From Alistipes sp. (GTDB taxonomy: Bacteria; Bacteroidota; Bacteroidia; Bacteroidales; Rikenellaceae), in the NCBI GenBank assembly GCA_017559685.1, contig JAFYQY010000140.1:1-20485 (forward strand): a stretch of DNA of 20,485 nt, written 5' to 3'. The notes under the pieces are model-generated. The model saw only the letters and a program-made list of their open reading frames with translations, was not told the origin of the DNA and did no database searches. The stretch's first letter is position 1. Each line of letters begins with the position of its first letter. Of the stretch, positions 1 through 7,248 are shown piece by piece. The translations under genes and the position numbers were made by a program.

Positions 1-453
1 ATCCTTCTCCTTAACGATTGGGAGTGGGCGGATAGACTTCGACAATACGGTGAACTTACGGCAGTGTACCGACAACTCGCCTGTGTTGGTGCGGAATGCA
101 AAACCCTCAGCGCCGATAAAGTCGCCGATATCGAGCAACTTCTTGAATACGGTGTTGTAGAGTGTTGGGTCGCCCTCTGGGCAGATGTCGTCACGACGGA
201 TGTATACCTGAATACGACCTGTGTGGTCCTGCAACTCGAAGAACGATGCGCTACCCATAATACGACGGCTCATAATACGACCGGCGATGGTTACGTTCTC
301 GAACTTCGAAGGCTCTGCATCGAACTCAGCTGCAATCTGCGCAGCGTTAGCCGACACGTCAAACTTCTCGGCAGGATAAGGGTTGATGCCGAGGTCACGC
401 AACGCCTGAAGCGAATTACGGCGCAACTGTTCTTGTTCACTCAAATGTTCCAT
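1..453 (-). CDS. lysS: Lysine--tRNA ligase, class II (partial, N-terminal 151 codons)
   Basis: This is the N-terminal anticodon-binding part of class II lysyl-tRNA synthetase, the cytoplasmic enzyme that charges tRNA-Lys. The gene runs off the left edge of the window, so the catalytic domain is not visible. The protein starts MEHLSEQEQLRRNSLQALRD, then has the family's GINPYPAEKF segment. An OB-fold follows with the typical stretches VTIAGRIMSRRIMGSASFFE, LQDHTGRIQVYIRRDD, and GDFIGAEGFAFRTNTGELSV. The ATG at 451-453 is the first residue expected for the family, and no better start lies upstream. A 181-bp leader region with a large inverted repeat and a -7 box separates it from the PAP2 gene, so it probably has its own promoter. 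Family assignment is secure; expression details are inferred. Confidence 0.95.
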   Translation of the reverse strand, partial: MEHLSEQEQLRRNSLQALRDLGINPYPAEKFDVSANAAQIAAEFDAEPSKFENVTIAGRIMSRRIMGSASFFELQDHTGRIQVYIRRDDICPEGDPTLYNTVFKKLLDIGDFIGAEGFAFRTNTGELSVHCRKFTVLSKSIRPLPIVKEKD

Positions 454-504
454 ATCTTTTATCTTGTTTTTGTTTTTCTCTATTCTAAAACCTCAAAATT
501 GGAG

Positions 505-609
505 TTGATTAGGCTATTTTTGCGCAAGGCAAAGTGGCGAAAGCGGAGCATACTCGCTCGTATGTAAGCATTTCGACATCTGCCGACTTGCACGAAAAGA
601 GCCAATCAA
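505..609. repeat. Large imperfect inverted repeat (element A) in the lysS leader
   Basis: The outer arms are TTGATTAGGCTATTTTTGCG (505-524) and, on the other strand from 609 inward, TTGATTGGCTCTTTTCGTGC. They differ by a few substitutions and one indel. The pairing continues inward through GCAAG/CTTGC and CGAAA/TTTCG to a central CATAC-TCGCTC-GTATG hairpin. The whole 105 bp can fold as one long stem-loop on either strand. No open reading frame uses it. It resembles the element at 12736-12853 in its core, and its right end resembles 7794-7830, so it is probably a member of a dispersed palindromic repeat family. Confidence 0.7.
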
Positions 610-624
610 AACAATTTTCGGGCG

Positions 625-632
625 CAAAGATA
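625..632 (-). promoter_or_regulatory. Probable -7 box for lysS
   Basis: TATCTTTG on the minus strand matches the Bacteroidetes -7 consensus TAnnTTTG. It lies just beyond the PAP2 stop codon and points at lysS. The nearest TTG upstream is 23 bp away, slightly longer than the usual 19-21 bp, so the -33 element is weak. Transcription from here would give a leader of roughly 160 nt that contains the inverted repeat at 505-609. Confidence 0.5.
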
Positions 633-634
633 CA

Positions 635-1222
635 CTATTTTATCCGTTTTTGAAGCAAAAAATCTAATTTTTTCCAAAGGAAAAAGACCAAAAGACCCGA
701 AATGGTACCACAAATTGCTCCAAGGAGTATATCCACAGGGAAGTGGCAGGCGAGATAGATGCGTGAATAGCATATCAAAACCACCACCACTGCGATAAGC
801 CACTTATACCAATTTTGGCCTATTGCGAGAGCCGAAATCCACGCCAACGAGACGATTGTTGCGGCGTGTCCCGAGACGGTACCATAGTGGCCGTGACCAC
901 CCGATGGAGTGTGTATCAAACCCTGCAACGCCTCGGTGTGCATAGGGCGAAAACGAGCAGGGAATGACGGCCACAAATCGCCCAAGAGTCCCTGGTGTTT
1001 GAAGATGCCGCTAACGATATCCGAGAGGCCTATCGCCAGCACCATACACGCTACAAAAGCGATTGCTCGTTGCCAGCCTAACTTACGCCAAACCAGATAG
1101 ATAATCAGCAGATAGAGCGGTATCCACATAGTGATGCCCGACACCGTCTTCATTATGGCATCCATCACCGGCCCACCGTCAAAATTGAGCCAAAGAAATA
1201 GGTCGTGGTCGAAAGTGTACAT
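635..1222 (-). CDS. PAP2-family membrane phosphatase
   Basis: This is an integral-membrane acid phosphatase of the PAP2 (type 2 phosphatidic acid phosphatase) superfamily, 195 aa. Such enzymes remove phosphate from lipid phosphates, including undecaprenyl pyrophosphate and lipid A, at the outer face of the inner membrane; the substrate here is unknown. Visible signature residues are R92-P93, the SGH motif at 117-119 with catalytic H119, and S153-R154 followed by H160 and D164 (SR-x5-H-x3-D). Four or five hydrophobic segments fit the usual topology. The lysine of the first motif (normally K-x6-RP) is at K75, sixteen residues before R92, so that loop carries an insertion; the usual PSGH reads VSGH. 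It is probably the last gene of an operon with the alkaline phosphatase and the zinc peptidase, separated from the former by a 95-bp repeat-rich spacer. Confidence 0.88.
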   Translation of the reverse strand: MYTFDHDLFLWLNFDGGPVMDAIMKTVSGITMWIPLYLLIIYLVWRKLGWQRAIAFVACMVLAIGLSDIVSGIFKHQGLLGDLWPSFPARFRPMHTEALQGLIHTPSGGHGHYGTVSGHAATIVSLAWISALAIGQNWYKWLIAVVVVLICYSRIYLACHFPVDILLGAICGTISGLLVFFLWKKLDFLLQKRIK

Positions 1223-1241
1223 AAATTTTGCTTGTATGGAT

Positions 1242-1319
1242 TATAGGGTTTATAGGGGTCATAGGGTTTATAGGGGCAATAGGGATTTTCTTATAACCTC
1301 TATTACCCTTATCATCCCT
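1242..1319. repeat. 9-bp TAGGG-type repeats in inverted arrangement
   Basis: Five consecutive 9-bp units, TATAGGGTT, TATAGGGGT, CATAGGGTT, TATAGGGGC and AATAGGGAT, occupy 1242-1286. After a 6-bp spacer, three 9-bp units of the opposite sense (ATAACCTCT, ATTACCCTT, ATCATCCCT) run from 1293 to 1319 and overlap the alkaline phosphatase stop codon. The two arms are roughly complementary, so the region could fold as an imperfect hairpin. It fills almost the whole gap between the alkaline phosphatase and PAP2 genes. A similar 9-bp array is at 7659-7776. Confidence 0.75.
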
Positions 1320-2763
1320 ACAATTTTCCTCCCATCAAAGTAGCTATGGTCTTAGGGATGTCGGTCTGATCACGACAGTCGAGGAACAACTCCTCGCCCT
1401 CGCCATTAACAAAGAGAGGGGTGTACATACCTGTATGATAGAGACTTGTCCAATCAATCGAAGCAGCCTTATTGAGGATACGAATAGCATCGTAAACGAT
1501 GAACTCGCTCTTGTTGTACAAGCCGTCAACCATAGGGCCTCGTTTCATAAAGATGTTGTGGAAATCGTGCTTCAAGAGCGCCTCGTCCGCCTTCGATACA
1601 GGCACAACACTCCACAAACCAAAGCTGTCGGTAAGCACCTGCTTATAGTCGTTCCAATTTGTTTTGCCCGCATCACGCATCTGCTGGATAATCTTGGTAA
1701 CCTCGATTGCCGAAGCCTTCTGCTCCATAAGTACATTCATACGAATCTCGTAGTGATCCCAACCGAGCGACATACCACCAGTCTCGTGGTCGGATGTTAC
1801 GACGATAAGTGTCTCATCGGGGTGCTGCTTCGCAAAAGCAATAGCGAGGTCGATACACTTTGCAAACTCGTTCACCTCGTGGAAGGTTGTTACAGCATCC
1901 TGCTCGTGGGCTGCATAGTCGAGTTTTCCGCCCTCAACCATAAGGAAGAAGCCCTCAGGAGAGTTGTTTGTGAGGTACTTTATAGCCGCTTTCGAGCAGT
2001 CGAGCAGAGTAAGCTCACCACCCTTGCGGTCGATTACGTATGGCACGTGCTTATTTGCCTTGTCGTTAGCCACAAGTGCCACACGCTGACCCTTAACATT
2101 GCCCGCCTCCTCGGCATTGAGTGTAAGCAAAATGCCCGACTTGCGGATGCGCTCGGCAAGCTCGGCAGTGGTAACAGGCGAGTATTTCGGGTCTTGCGGA
2201 CCACTCTTCATATCCATAATTGTTGAACCTGCGATAAATGCCACATCGCTTGCAATGTAGTCATCCACAAGTTTAGGGAAGCCGAAGCGATCGGCAGTGT
2301 GACCGTAGAAGCAACTTGGAGTGGCGTGGTTGATACCCACATTGGTAACCAAGCCCACCTTATAGCCCAACTCCGAAGCCACATCGGCGAGAGTTCGCAC
2401 CTCGTTACCCTGAGCATCGACACCAATAGATGCGTTGGCAGTCTTAACACCCGAAGCGAGTGCTGTACCCGCTGCTGCAGAGTCGGTTACGAGGGTTGAT
2501 GCCGAGTAGTTCGTAACAAAGTTACGAGTGTCGAACTGAGTAAAGTTCAGACGCAAAGTCTCCTTCGCTCCCGCCTTTGCTGTGTTGTAGTGCTCGGTGC
2601 CGAGGATATGGTTAAAGCTCATACCATCACCGATAAAGTAGAACACATACTTTGGCTGCTTTGGCGCATCGGTGTTCCACCTTGAAATAAGTCCCAGACA
2701 GAGACAACATACCGAAAGGCAAAGGCATACGAGAGTAATTCTTACTCCAACTGATTTCTTCAT
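1318..2763 (-). CDS. Alkaline phosphatase (PhoA family), secreted
   Basis: This is an alkaline phosphatase of the metal-dependent PhoA superfamily, 481 aa, hydrolysing phosphate monoesters outside the cytoplasm. Counting from this start, metal and active-site motifs are D46 in FIGDGMS, nucleophile S95 in VTDSAAAGTA, H146 and H155 around NHATPSCFYGH, the MVEGGKLDYAAHEQD block (E, D, H ligands), VVTSDHETGG, and the C-terminal HTGMYTP histidine. The N-terminus (MKKSVGVRITLVCLCLSVCC) is a signal peptide or anchor; LSVC is only a poor lipobox. I chose the ATG at 2761-2763 because GGAG sits 6 nt upstream and the signal begins MKK; an ATG at 2773-2775 would add four residues. It lies 18-30 bp after the zinc peptidase gene, so the two are probably co-transcribed. 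The preferred phosphate substrate cannot be told. Confidence 0.92.
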   Translation of the reverse strand: MKKSVGVRITLVCLCLSVCCLCLGLISRWNTDAPKQPKYVFYFIGDGMSFNHILGTEHYNTAKAGAKETLRLNFTQFDTRNFVTNYSASTLVTDSAAAGTALASGVKTANASIGVDAQGNEVRTLADVASELGYKVGLVTNVGINHATPSCFYGHTADRFGFPKLVDDYIASDVAFIAGSTIMDMKSGPQDPKYSPVTTAELAERIRKSGILLTLNAEEAGNVKGQRVALVANDKANKHVPYVIDRKGGELTLLDCSKAAIKYLTNNSPEGFFLMVEGGKLDYAAHEQDAVTTFHEVNEFAKCIDLAIAFAKQHPDETLIVVTSDHETGGMSLGWDHYEIRMNVLMEQKASAIEVTKIIQQMRDAGKTNWNDYKQVLTDSFGLWSVVPVSKADEALLKHDFHNIFMKRGPMVDGLYNKSEFIVYDAIRILNKAASIDWTSLYHTGMYTPLFVNGEGEELFLDCRDQTDIPKTIATLMGGKL

Positions 2764-2793
2764 TATCTTCTCCATTTTTATTCTTGTTTAAGT

Positions 2794-3540
2794 TTATCGA
2801 CGACGGTTAATTAAAGCTACGTAGTAGAGGATGGATGCGATAGCCGACAGAGCAGCTACAAGGTAGGTGCTGGCAGCCCAACGGAGCGACACCTTAGCAC
2901 CCTCCAGCTCCTCGCCATCGAGAATATTACTCTCCTCCAACCAGGCGATAGCACGGTCCGAAGCGTTATACTCTACGGGGAGTGTAATAATCGAGAAGAG
3001 TGCCGACACACACATCATTCCCACACCTATCCAGCACAACATCTGGCTACCCGACGAAGCGGTCATAATCAGACCTCCAATCACGAGCCAAGTGGAGAAT
3101 GTAGCAGAGATTTGCACCACAGGAACAAGCGCCGAACGCATACGCAAAGGGGCGTAACCTCGAGCGTGTTGCAAGGCGTGACCGCACTCGTGACAAGCGA
3201 TAGCAGCAGCCGAAATTGAGCGACCATTATAGACATCCTCCGAGAGGTTTACAGTCTTGTTGCGAGGGTCGTAGTGGTCGGTAAGATATCCGCCCGTATG
3301 GGTTACGGTAACATCGGTAATACCATTCTGGCGCAACATCCTCTCGGCAACCTGCGCACCGGTCATACCCAGCGGCATTGGCACCTCCGAATATTTAGCT
3401 ACCACCGAACGAAGACGCCACTGCACCAACATTCCGGCGATACCGACTACGAGCACCATAAAAAACGCCTCACTTGTGGTGAGATTCGAGAGGAATTGAC
3501 TCTGCCCCTCGTGTGCTGTTTGTAAAAGATGTAAAAACAT
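2794..3540 (-). CDS. Zinc-dependent membrane metallopeptidase (YugP-like)
   Basis: This 248-aa membrane protein belongs to the YugP/Zn_peptidase_2 family of neutral zinc metallopeptidases. The signature is HECGH at residues 117-121 within AAIACHECGHALQH, preceded by the family's GGYLTDHYDPR and VNLSEDVYNGRSISA segments. There is one N-terminal membrane helix and two to three helices after the active site, so the catalytic site faces one side of the inner membrane. The physiological substrate of the family is not established. An in-frame ATG at 3615 exists but lies inside the predicted promoter (3584-3616), so the ATG at 3538-3540 is preferred; the predicted leader is about 37 nt. It is the first gene of the leftward operon with alkaline phosphatase and PAP2. 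Confidence 0.9.
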   Translation of the reverse strand: MFLHLLQTAHEGQSQFLSNLTTSEAFFMVLVVGIAGMLVQWRLRSVVAKYSEVPMPLGMTGAQVAERMLRQNGITDVTVTHTGGYLTDHYDPRNKTVNLSEDVYNGRSISAAAIACHECGHALQHARGYAPLRMRSALVPVVQISATFSTWLVIGGLIMTASSGSQMLCWIGVGMMCVSALFSIITLPVEYNASDRAIAWLEESNILDGEELEGAKVSLRWAASTYLVAALSAIASILYYVALINRRR

Positions 3541-3583
3541 ATCTGTTGTACGATTTTTGATTATTTCTCGTTTATAATACGCA

Positions 3584-3616
3584 CAAAAATACAAAAAATT
3601 GTTTAATTTTGCCAAA
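3584..3616 (-). promoter_or_regulatory. Promoter for the zinc peptidase-alkaline phosphatase-PAP2 operon
   Basis: On the minus strand a -33 TTTG (3613-3616) and a -7 TATTTTTG (3584-3591) are separated by 21 bp, matching the Bacteroidetes primary-sigma consensus. Predicted transcription begins near 3577, about 37 nt before the ATG. It overlaps the divergent promoter of the guanine deaminase gene. Confidence 0.7.
3604..3611 (+). promoter_or_regulatory. -7 box for the guaD operon
   Basis: TAATTTTG matches TAnnTTTG and lies 22 bp before the guaD ATG, giving a very short leader. No TTG is visible at the usual -33 distance. It lies within the opposite promoter, so polymerase binding to the two is probably mutually exclusive. 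Confidence 0.55.
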
Positions 3617-3633
3617 AATGAGAACTATCGAGT

Positions 3634-4122
3634 ATGAAAGATTGCAAATTCACTATCGAAGATAGAGGTTTTATGCAGAAGGCTATAGAACTCTCGATTG
3701 AAAACGTAGCCAATGGCGGTGGCCCTTTTGGTGCCGTGATAGTTCGTAACGGAGAGATTATAGCCACCGGCACCAACCGAGTTACAGCCAACAACGACCC
3801 TACAGCCCACGCCGAAGTGAGCGCTATTCGTTCGGCTTGCGCCAAGGTACAGAACTTCAAGTTGGAGGGTTGCACCTGCTATACATCGTGCGAGCCTTGT
3901 CCGATGTGCCTCTCGGCTCTCTATTGGGCGGGAGTGGAGCGCATCGTATATGGCAACACCAAAGAGGATGCCAAAGCGATAAACTTCGACGACTCTTTCA
4001 TCTATGATGAAATTGCAAAACCCTACGCACAGCGAGCTATCCCTATCCACAATTTGATGCGTGAGGAGGCTCTCGCAGGCTTCAGAGCGTGGAGCGAAAA
4101 GGAGGACAAGATAGAGTACTAA
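3634..4122 (+). CDS. guaD: Guanine deaminase (nucleoside deaminase family)
   Basis: A 162-aa cytidine-deaminase-fold enzyme that most closely resembles the B. subtilis-type guanine deaminase, which converts guanine to xanthine and ammonia in purine salvage/catabolism. Zinc ligands are H59 (in TAHAEV), C89 and C92 (in SCEPCPMC), and E61 is the catalytic acid/base. Two features favour guanine deaminase over the tRNA adenosine deaminase TadA: the FDDSFIYDEI segment, and a C-terminus ending in IEY, which in this family completes the partner's active site in a domain-swapped dimer. First gene of a rightward cluster; 9 bp separate it from the permease gene. TadA or another nucleobase deaminase is the alternative. 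Confidence 0.88.
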   Translation: MKDCKFTIEDRGFMQKAIELSIENVANGGGPFGAVIVRNGEIIATGTNRVTANNDPTAHAEVSAIRSACAKVQNFKLEGCTCYTSCEPCPMCLSALYWAGVERIVYGNTKEDAKAINFDDSFIYDEIAKPYAQRAIPIHNLMREEALAGFRAWSEKEDKIEY

Positions 4123-4131
4123 CCCAAAAGA

Positions 4132-5352
4132 ATGAGAAGCCTCGCCCGACATATCGCCTCACGTGCCACACGATCGCAAAATGCGATGGTGCACATCGCT
4201 ACGGCTGCCGTGGCGGTGAGCATTGCGGTGGTGATTATAAGTTTGTCGGTGATTTTCGGTTTCAAGGAGCAGATTTCGACTCTCGTTTCGGGCACCGTCT
4301 CGGATGTGACAATTTCGGCGCTCGCTTTCAATCGTCAGGCAGAGCCCTCCCCTATTCACGACAGCGAAGCGTTACGCACGCTCATCGCCTCAACCGACAA
4401 CGTCGCTCACGTCGAGCGCTACGCCACACTCGGTTGCGTCATCCGAGGCAAGAGTGGCGCTGTAGGCATCGCTCTCAAAGGCATAGGCGCAGAGGCCGAA
4501 AACTCATTTATCGTCGAGCGAATCGAGGATGGCGCACTACCCCGCATCGAGGAGAGTCGACGCAAAGAGATACTCCTTTCGATGCAAACCGCCGAGGCTA
4601 TTGGTGCAACGACAAACGACCGTGTCGAGTTACTTTTGTTGGAGAACGACAAGCCACGCCGAGAGGTATTTAAGGTGTGCGGAATCTACCACTCGGCATT
4701 GGGCAAAACAAACGCAGAGTTGGCTCTGACCGACATCCGCAATGTGCAGAAATTGAACGGCTGGGAGCCGTCGCAAATATCGGGTTACGCCTGTCTGCTC
4801 CACAATAGCGAGGTGGCAGAGCAGACTGCATACGAGATAAACCGCCAGCTCGTAGAGTTCGAGAGCGAGGATAACCTCGTGGCGGAGAGTTCTCAGGCAA
4901 AGTTTGCCGACATCTTCAGTTGGCTCGAGACGCACGACATAAATGCAATGATTATCGCCATCATTATGTTGATTGTAGCGATATTCAACATAGTTACCGC
5001 CCTGCTGATTTTGGTCTTGGAGCAGACCCGAATGGTGGGCGTATTGAAGTCGATGGGTATGCAGAACAACACCTTGCGACGCATATTTACCTATCGCACA
5101 GCCAAGATTATCGCCATAGGTATTACCATAGGTAATATAGTTGCCGTAGCGATACTTTTGGCACAGCGACACCTCCATCTCCTAAAGCTCGACGAGACGG
5201 GTTATCTTCTCTCGGAGGTACCCGTAGCATTCGATGCTTGGTGGATGGTGGGAACAAACCTCGTTTTCGTAGTGATAATTCTCGTAGCAACCTATCTTGC
5301 CACCTCGATTGTGGGACGCATCAGGGTTGCCGAGGCGATAAAATACAATTAA
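4132..5352 (+). CDS. ABC transporter permease, LolC/LolE-FtsX-like
   Basis: A 406-aa inner-membrane permease of the LolC/LolE/MacB type. Topology is typical: one N-terminal helix (about 18-42), a large periplasmic domain (about 45-255), then three C-terminal helices (about 265-290, 325-345, 370-395) forming the FtsX-like domain. Between helices 2 and 3 is the cytoplasmic EQTRMVGVLKSMGMQNNTLR loop that contacts the ATPase in this family. In proteobacteria such permeases with LolD extract lipoproteins from the inner membrane; many Bacteroidetes have a single LolC/E-like permease. No ATPase gene is adjacent, so its partner must be elsewhere. It is followed 4 bp later by the UbiE gene, an arrangement implying co-transcription but no obvious functional link. 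Confidence 0.88.
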   Translation: MRSLARHIASRATRSQNAMVHIATAAVAVSIAVVIISLSVIFGFKEQISTLVSGTVSDVTISALAFNRQAEPSPIHDSEALRTLIASTDNVAHVERYATLGCVIRGKSGAVGIALKGIGAEAENSFIVERIEDGALPRIEESRRKEILLSMQTAEAIGATTNDRVELLLLENDKPRREVFKVCGIYHSALGKTNAELALTDIRNVQKLNGWEPSQISGYACLLHNSEVAEQTAYEINRQLVEFESEDNLVAESSQAKFADIFSWLETHDINAMIIAIIMLIVAIFNIVTALLILVLEQTRMVGVLKSMGMQNNTLRRIFTYRTAKIIAIGITIGNIVAVAILLAQRHLHLLKLDETGYLLSEVPVAFDAWWMVGTNLVFVVIILVATYLATSIVGRIRVAEAIKYN

Positions 5353-5356
5353 AAAA

Positions 5357-6064
5357 ATGGAGAACAAAAGTAAGGGCGAAATGGTGCGTGGGATGTTCAA
5401 CGACATCGCACCTACATACGACCGATTGAATCATATCTTGTCGTTCGATGTCGATAAGTTGTGGCGCAAACGAGTGGTGCGCATCGTGCGCAAACTCGGC
5501 GCAAAACATATTATGGATATGGTGACAGGTACGGGCGACCTCGCTATCGCAATGGCGAAGAAAATTGAAGGCACAACCATCTACGGAGCCGATTTCTCGA
5601 GCGAGATGCTCGCCGTAGCAAAACAGAAAATCGAGCACCTCGGACTCTCGGAGCGCATCTCGCTCACGGAGTGTAATGCCGAGAATATTCCACTCGAAGA
5701 TGAGGCTGTCGATTTGGCAACCGTAGCCTTCGGAGTGCGCAACTTCGAGCATCAGCGTGAGGCGCTAACCGAGATGAAGCGCACCATTCGCAAGGGTGGA
5801 CACCTCGTTGTGTTGGAGTTCTCAAATCCGAAGTGCGGTTTTGTGCGTTGGTGCTATCGTCTCTACTCGCACTACATCCTTCCGACGATAGGCCGCTTGG
5901 TATCAAAGCATTCGACCGCCTACACCTATCTGCCCGAGTCGATCGACCAATTTGCTTCGCCCGAGAAGTTCTCGGCACTGTTGCAGGAGGTTGGCTTTGA
6001 CCGCATCGAGCGCAAGTCGCAGTCGTTGGGTATAGCCCACATCTACATTGCTCATAAAGCTTAA
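5357..6064 (+). CDS. ubiE: Demethylmenaquinone methyltransferase UbiE/MenG
   Basis: A 235-aa class I SAM-dependent methyltransferase that carries out the last C-methylation of menaquinone (and, in ubiquinone makers, 2-polyprenyl-methoxybenzoquinol). The family's N-terminal signature MFNDIAPTYDRLNHILSF is at residues 13-30. SAM motif I reads MDMVTGTGDLA (53-63), followed by FSSEMLAVAKQK and NAENIPLED. The VLEFSNP and RLVSKHSTAYTYLPESIDQF segments complete the family pattern. Since Bacteroidales are menaquinone users, menaquinone synthesis is the expected role; menG is the equivalent name. It starts 4 bp after the permease stop and ends 4 bp before the next ATG. Confidence 0.95.
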   Translation: MENKSKGEMVRGMFNDIAPTYDRLNHILSFDVDKLWRKRVVRIVRKLGAKHIMDMVTGTGDLAIAMAKKIEGTTIYGADFSSEMLAVAKQKIEHLGLSERISLTECNAENIPLEDEAVDLATVAFGVRNFEHQREALTEMKRTIRKGGHLVVLEFSNPKCGFVRWCYRLYSHYILPTIGRLVSKHSTAYTYLPESIDQFASPEKFSALLQEVGFDRIERKSQSLGIAHIYIAHKA

Positions 6065-6068
6065 CGTT

Positions 6069-6572
6069 ATGAAGAGATTTTTCAACTATATTATCATCGC
6101 TATTGTGGCGTTCTCGACACTCGGTTTGGGCAGTTGTACCATCCAGCGCAAGGCGAGCCAGCCAAAGGAGAAGTTGCAGATTGTATCGCTCGATAAGGTC
6201 AAGGGCAACCTAAAGGAGGGAATCAAGGCGACTATTACGGTGGAGAATAACACCGCCTTCAATCTGCAAGTGAGCGATGCGACAGCCTTTGTAATGTACA
6301 ACGGCAAGAAGATTGGCCGCATCGCCCTCAACGGCGTAGTCGCATTGCCTCGTCGCAGCAAGAGTCAGGTGGAGGTGCCTTTGCGTGCTACACTCTCGGG
6401 CCCACTCGCTACCGTATCGGCAATAAACAACTTCAGAAAGGGCAACTTTACGGGCTTCACGGTCGATGTAAGTGCCACCATAGCAACACGTTGCACGAAA
6501 CGCACCTTCGAGAAGAAGGGCATATCATTCGACGAACTTGCCCAGCAATTTAACATCAAACTGAAAAAATAG
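6069..6572 (+). CDS. Lipoprotein with LEA14/WHy-like domain
   Basis: A 167-aa predicted lipoprotein. The signal peptide MKRFFNYIIIAIVAFSTLGLGSC ends in lipobox LGSC with C23 as the lipidated residue. The mature part contains a stretch resembling the LEA14/WHy (water-stress) beta-sandwich: ATITVENNTAFNLQVSDA, then MYNGKKIGRIALNG, then PRRSKSQVEVPLRATLSG. This alternation of NN-(hydrophobic), NGKxIG and S-x-V-x-V-P-L elements is what the family shows; the assignment is by resemblance only. A start 21 nt upstream (6048) would overlap ubiE and spoil the signal peptide, so the ATG at 6069 is preferred. Function is unknown; it is likely on the periplasmic side of a membrane and co-transcribed with the SPOR-like gene 10 bp downstream. 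Confidence 0.8.
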   Translation: MKRFFNYIIIAIVAFSTLGLGSCTIQRKASQPKEKLQIVSLDKVKGNLKEGIKATITVENNTAFNLQVSDATAFVMYNGKKIGRIALNGVVALPRRSKSQVEVPLRATLSGPLATVSAINNFRKGNFTGFTVDVSATIATRCTKRTFEKKGISFDELAQQFNIKLKK

Positions 6573-6582
6573 AGGATAGAAT

Positions 6583-7152
6583 ATGAGATATATTTTCGCA
6601 CTTTTGATGCTCTTTTTCACACTCTCGGTGTCGGCTCAGGTAGCCTTGCCGAGAACGCTCTTTCCGCAAAATAACACACCGACCGAGGTCGTTCAACCCG
6701 ACAGTGTGAAGGTGGATAGCGTGAAGGTTGATACTCTACCCGTGGAGATACCTCGCAAGCCGATTAAGGAGCACTTGGCCACACCCGTTCAGGTCGACTC
6801 GCTGACCACAATCAACGAGACGGTATCTATCTCGGAGCAGGGCGATGCTGCAACGATTGTCGAGAAGGGTTTGAAGGCCGAGCCTAAGAAGGTTAGTGGC
6901 TATCGCATCGTGATATTTATGAAGAATGCACAGAGTGCACGACGTGAGGCTGTGGCGGTGCAGGAGGAGTTTGGAGCGCAATTTGCGGATGTTCCGTCGT
7001 ATATGACATACGAGAATCCGTACTTCAAAATCTCGGTGGGCAACTGCACCACACCCGAGGAGGCGATGATACTTCTCGGTCGCTTGAAAAGAGCCTACCC
7101 GAAGGCGTTTGTTGTGCGAGAGAACATAAATATCGAGGAGTTCGCCCGATAA
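6583..7152 (+). CDS. Secreted SPOR-domain-like protein
   Basis: A 189-aa exported protein. Residues 1-19 (MRYIFALLMLFFTLSVSAQ) are a cleavable signal peptide with an AQ end common in Bacteroidetes. Then comes a low-complexity, Pro/Val/Asp-rich linker with a short repeat (DSVKVDSVKVDTL). The C-terminal 80 residues fit a SPOR (peptidoglycan-binding) fold: a GYRIVIFMKN first strand, helix, YENPYFKISVGNC second strand, then a TTPEEAMILLGRLKRAYPKAFVV helix and strand. SPOR domains bind denuded glycan strands at division sites, so an envelope role is inferred. Last gene of the cluster that starts at guaD. Confidence 0.78.
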   Translation: MRYIFALLMLFFTLSVSAQVALPRTLFPQNNTPTEVVQPDSVKVDSVKVDTLPVEIPRKPIKEHLATPVQVDSLTTINETVSISEQGDAATIVEKGLKAEPKKVSGYRIVIFMKNAQSARREAVAVQEEFGAQFADVPSYMTYENPYFKISVGNCTTPEEAMILLGRLKRAYPKAFVVRENINIEEFAR

Positions 7153-7177
7153 AAAGGCCATTTCGCCCCGCCCACTA

Positions 7178-7208
7178 TTGTTTTTCCGAGGGCGAAGTGC
7201 TATATTTG
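7178..7208 (+). promoter_or_regulatory. Promoter of the Cys-rich lipoprotein gene
   Basis: A TTG (7178-7180) and TATATTTG (7201-7208) are 20 bp apart, a near-ideal Bacteroidetes -33/-7 pair. Transcription should start near 7215, leaving a leader of about 35 nt. The spacer contains one arm (7190-7199) of a 10-bp inverted repeat whose partner is at 7159-7168. Confidence 0.72.
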
Positions 7209-7248
7209 TGTTTAGCAATTGATGTTTAACCTTAAAACATTTACGATT

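Noticed and set aside
64..567. 167-codon open frame on the plus strand at the left edge
   Set aside because: It is antisense to lysS, whose OB-fold sequence is unmistakable, and runs into the inverted repeat.
1435..2226. Long open frame (263 codons) opposite the alkaline phosphatase gene
   Set aside because: It lies wholly antisense to a gene with clear active-site motifs, has no recognisable domain or promoter, and shows Cys/Leu/Val-rich composition typical of a mirrored frame.
3541..3615. 25-residue N-terminal extension of the zinc peptidase
   Set aside because: Its codons coincide with the -33/-7 promoter elements and the untranslated leader.
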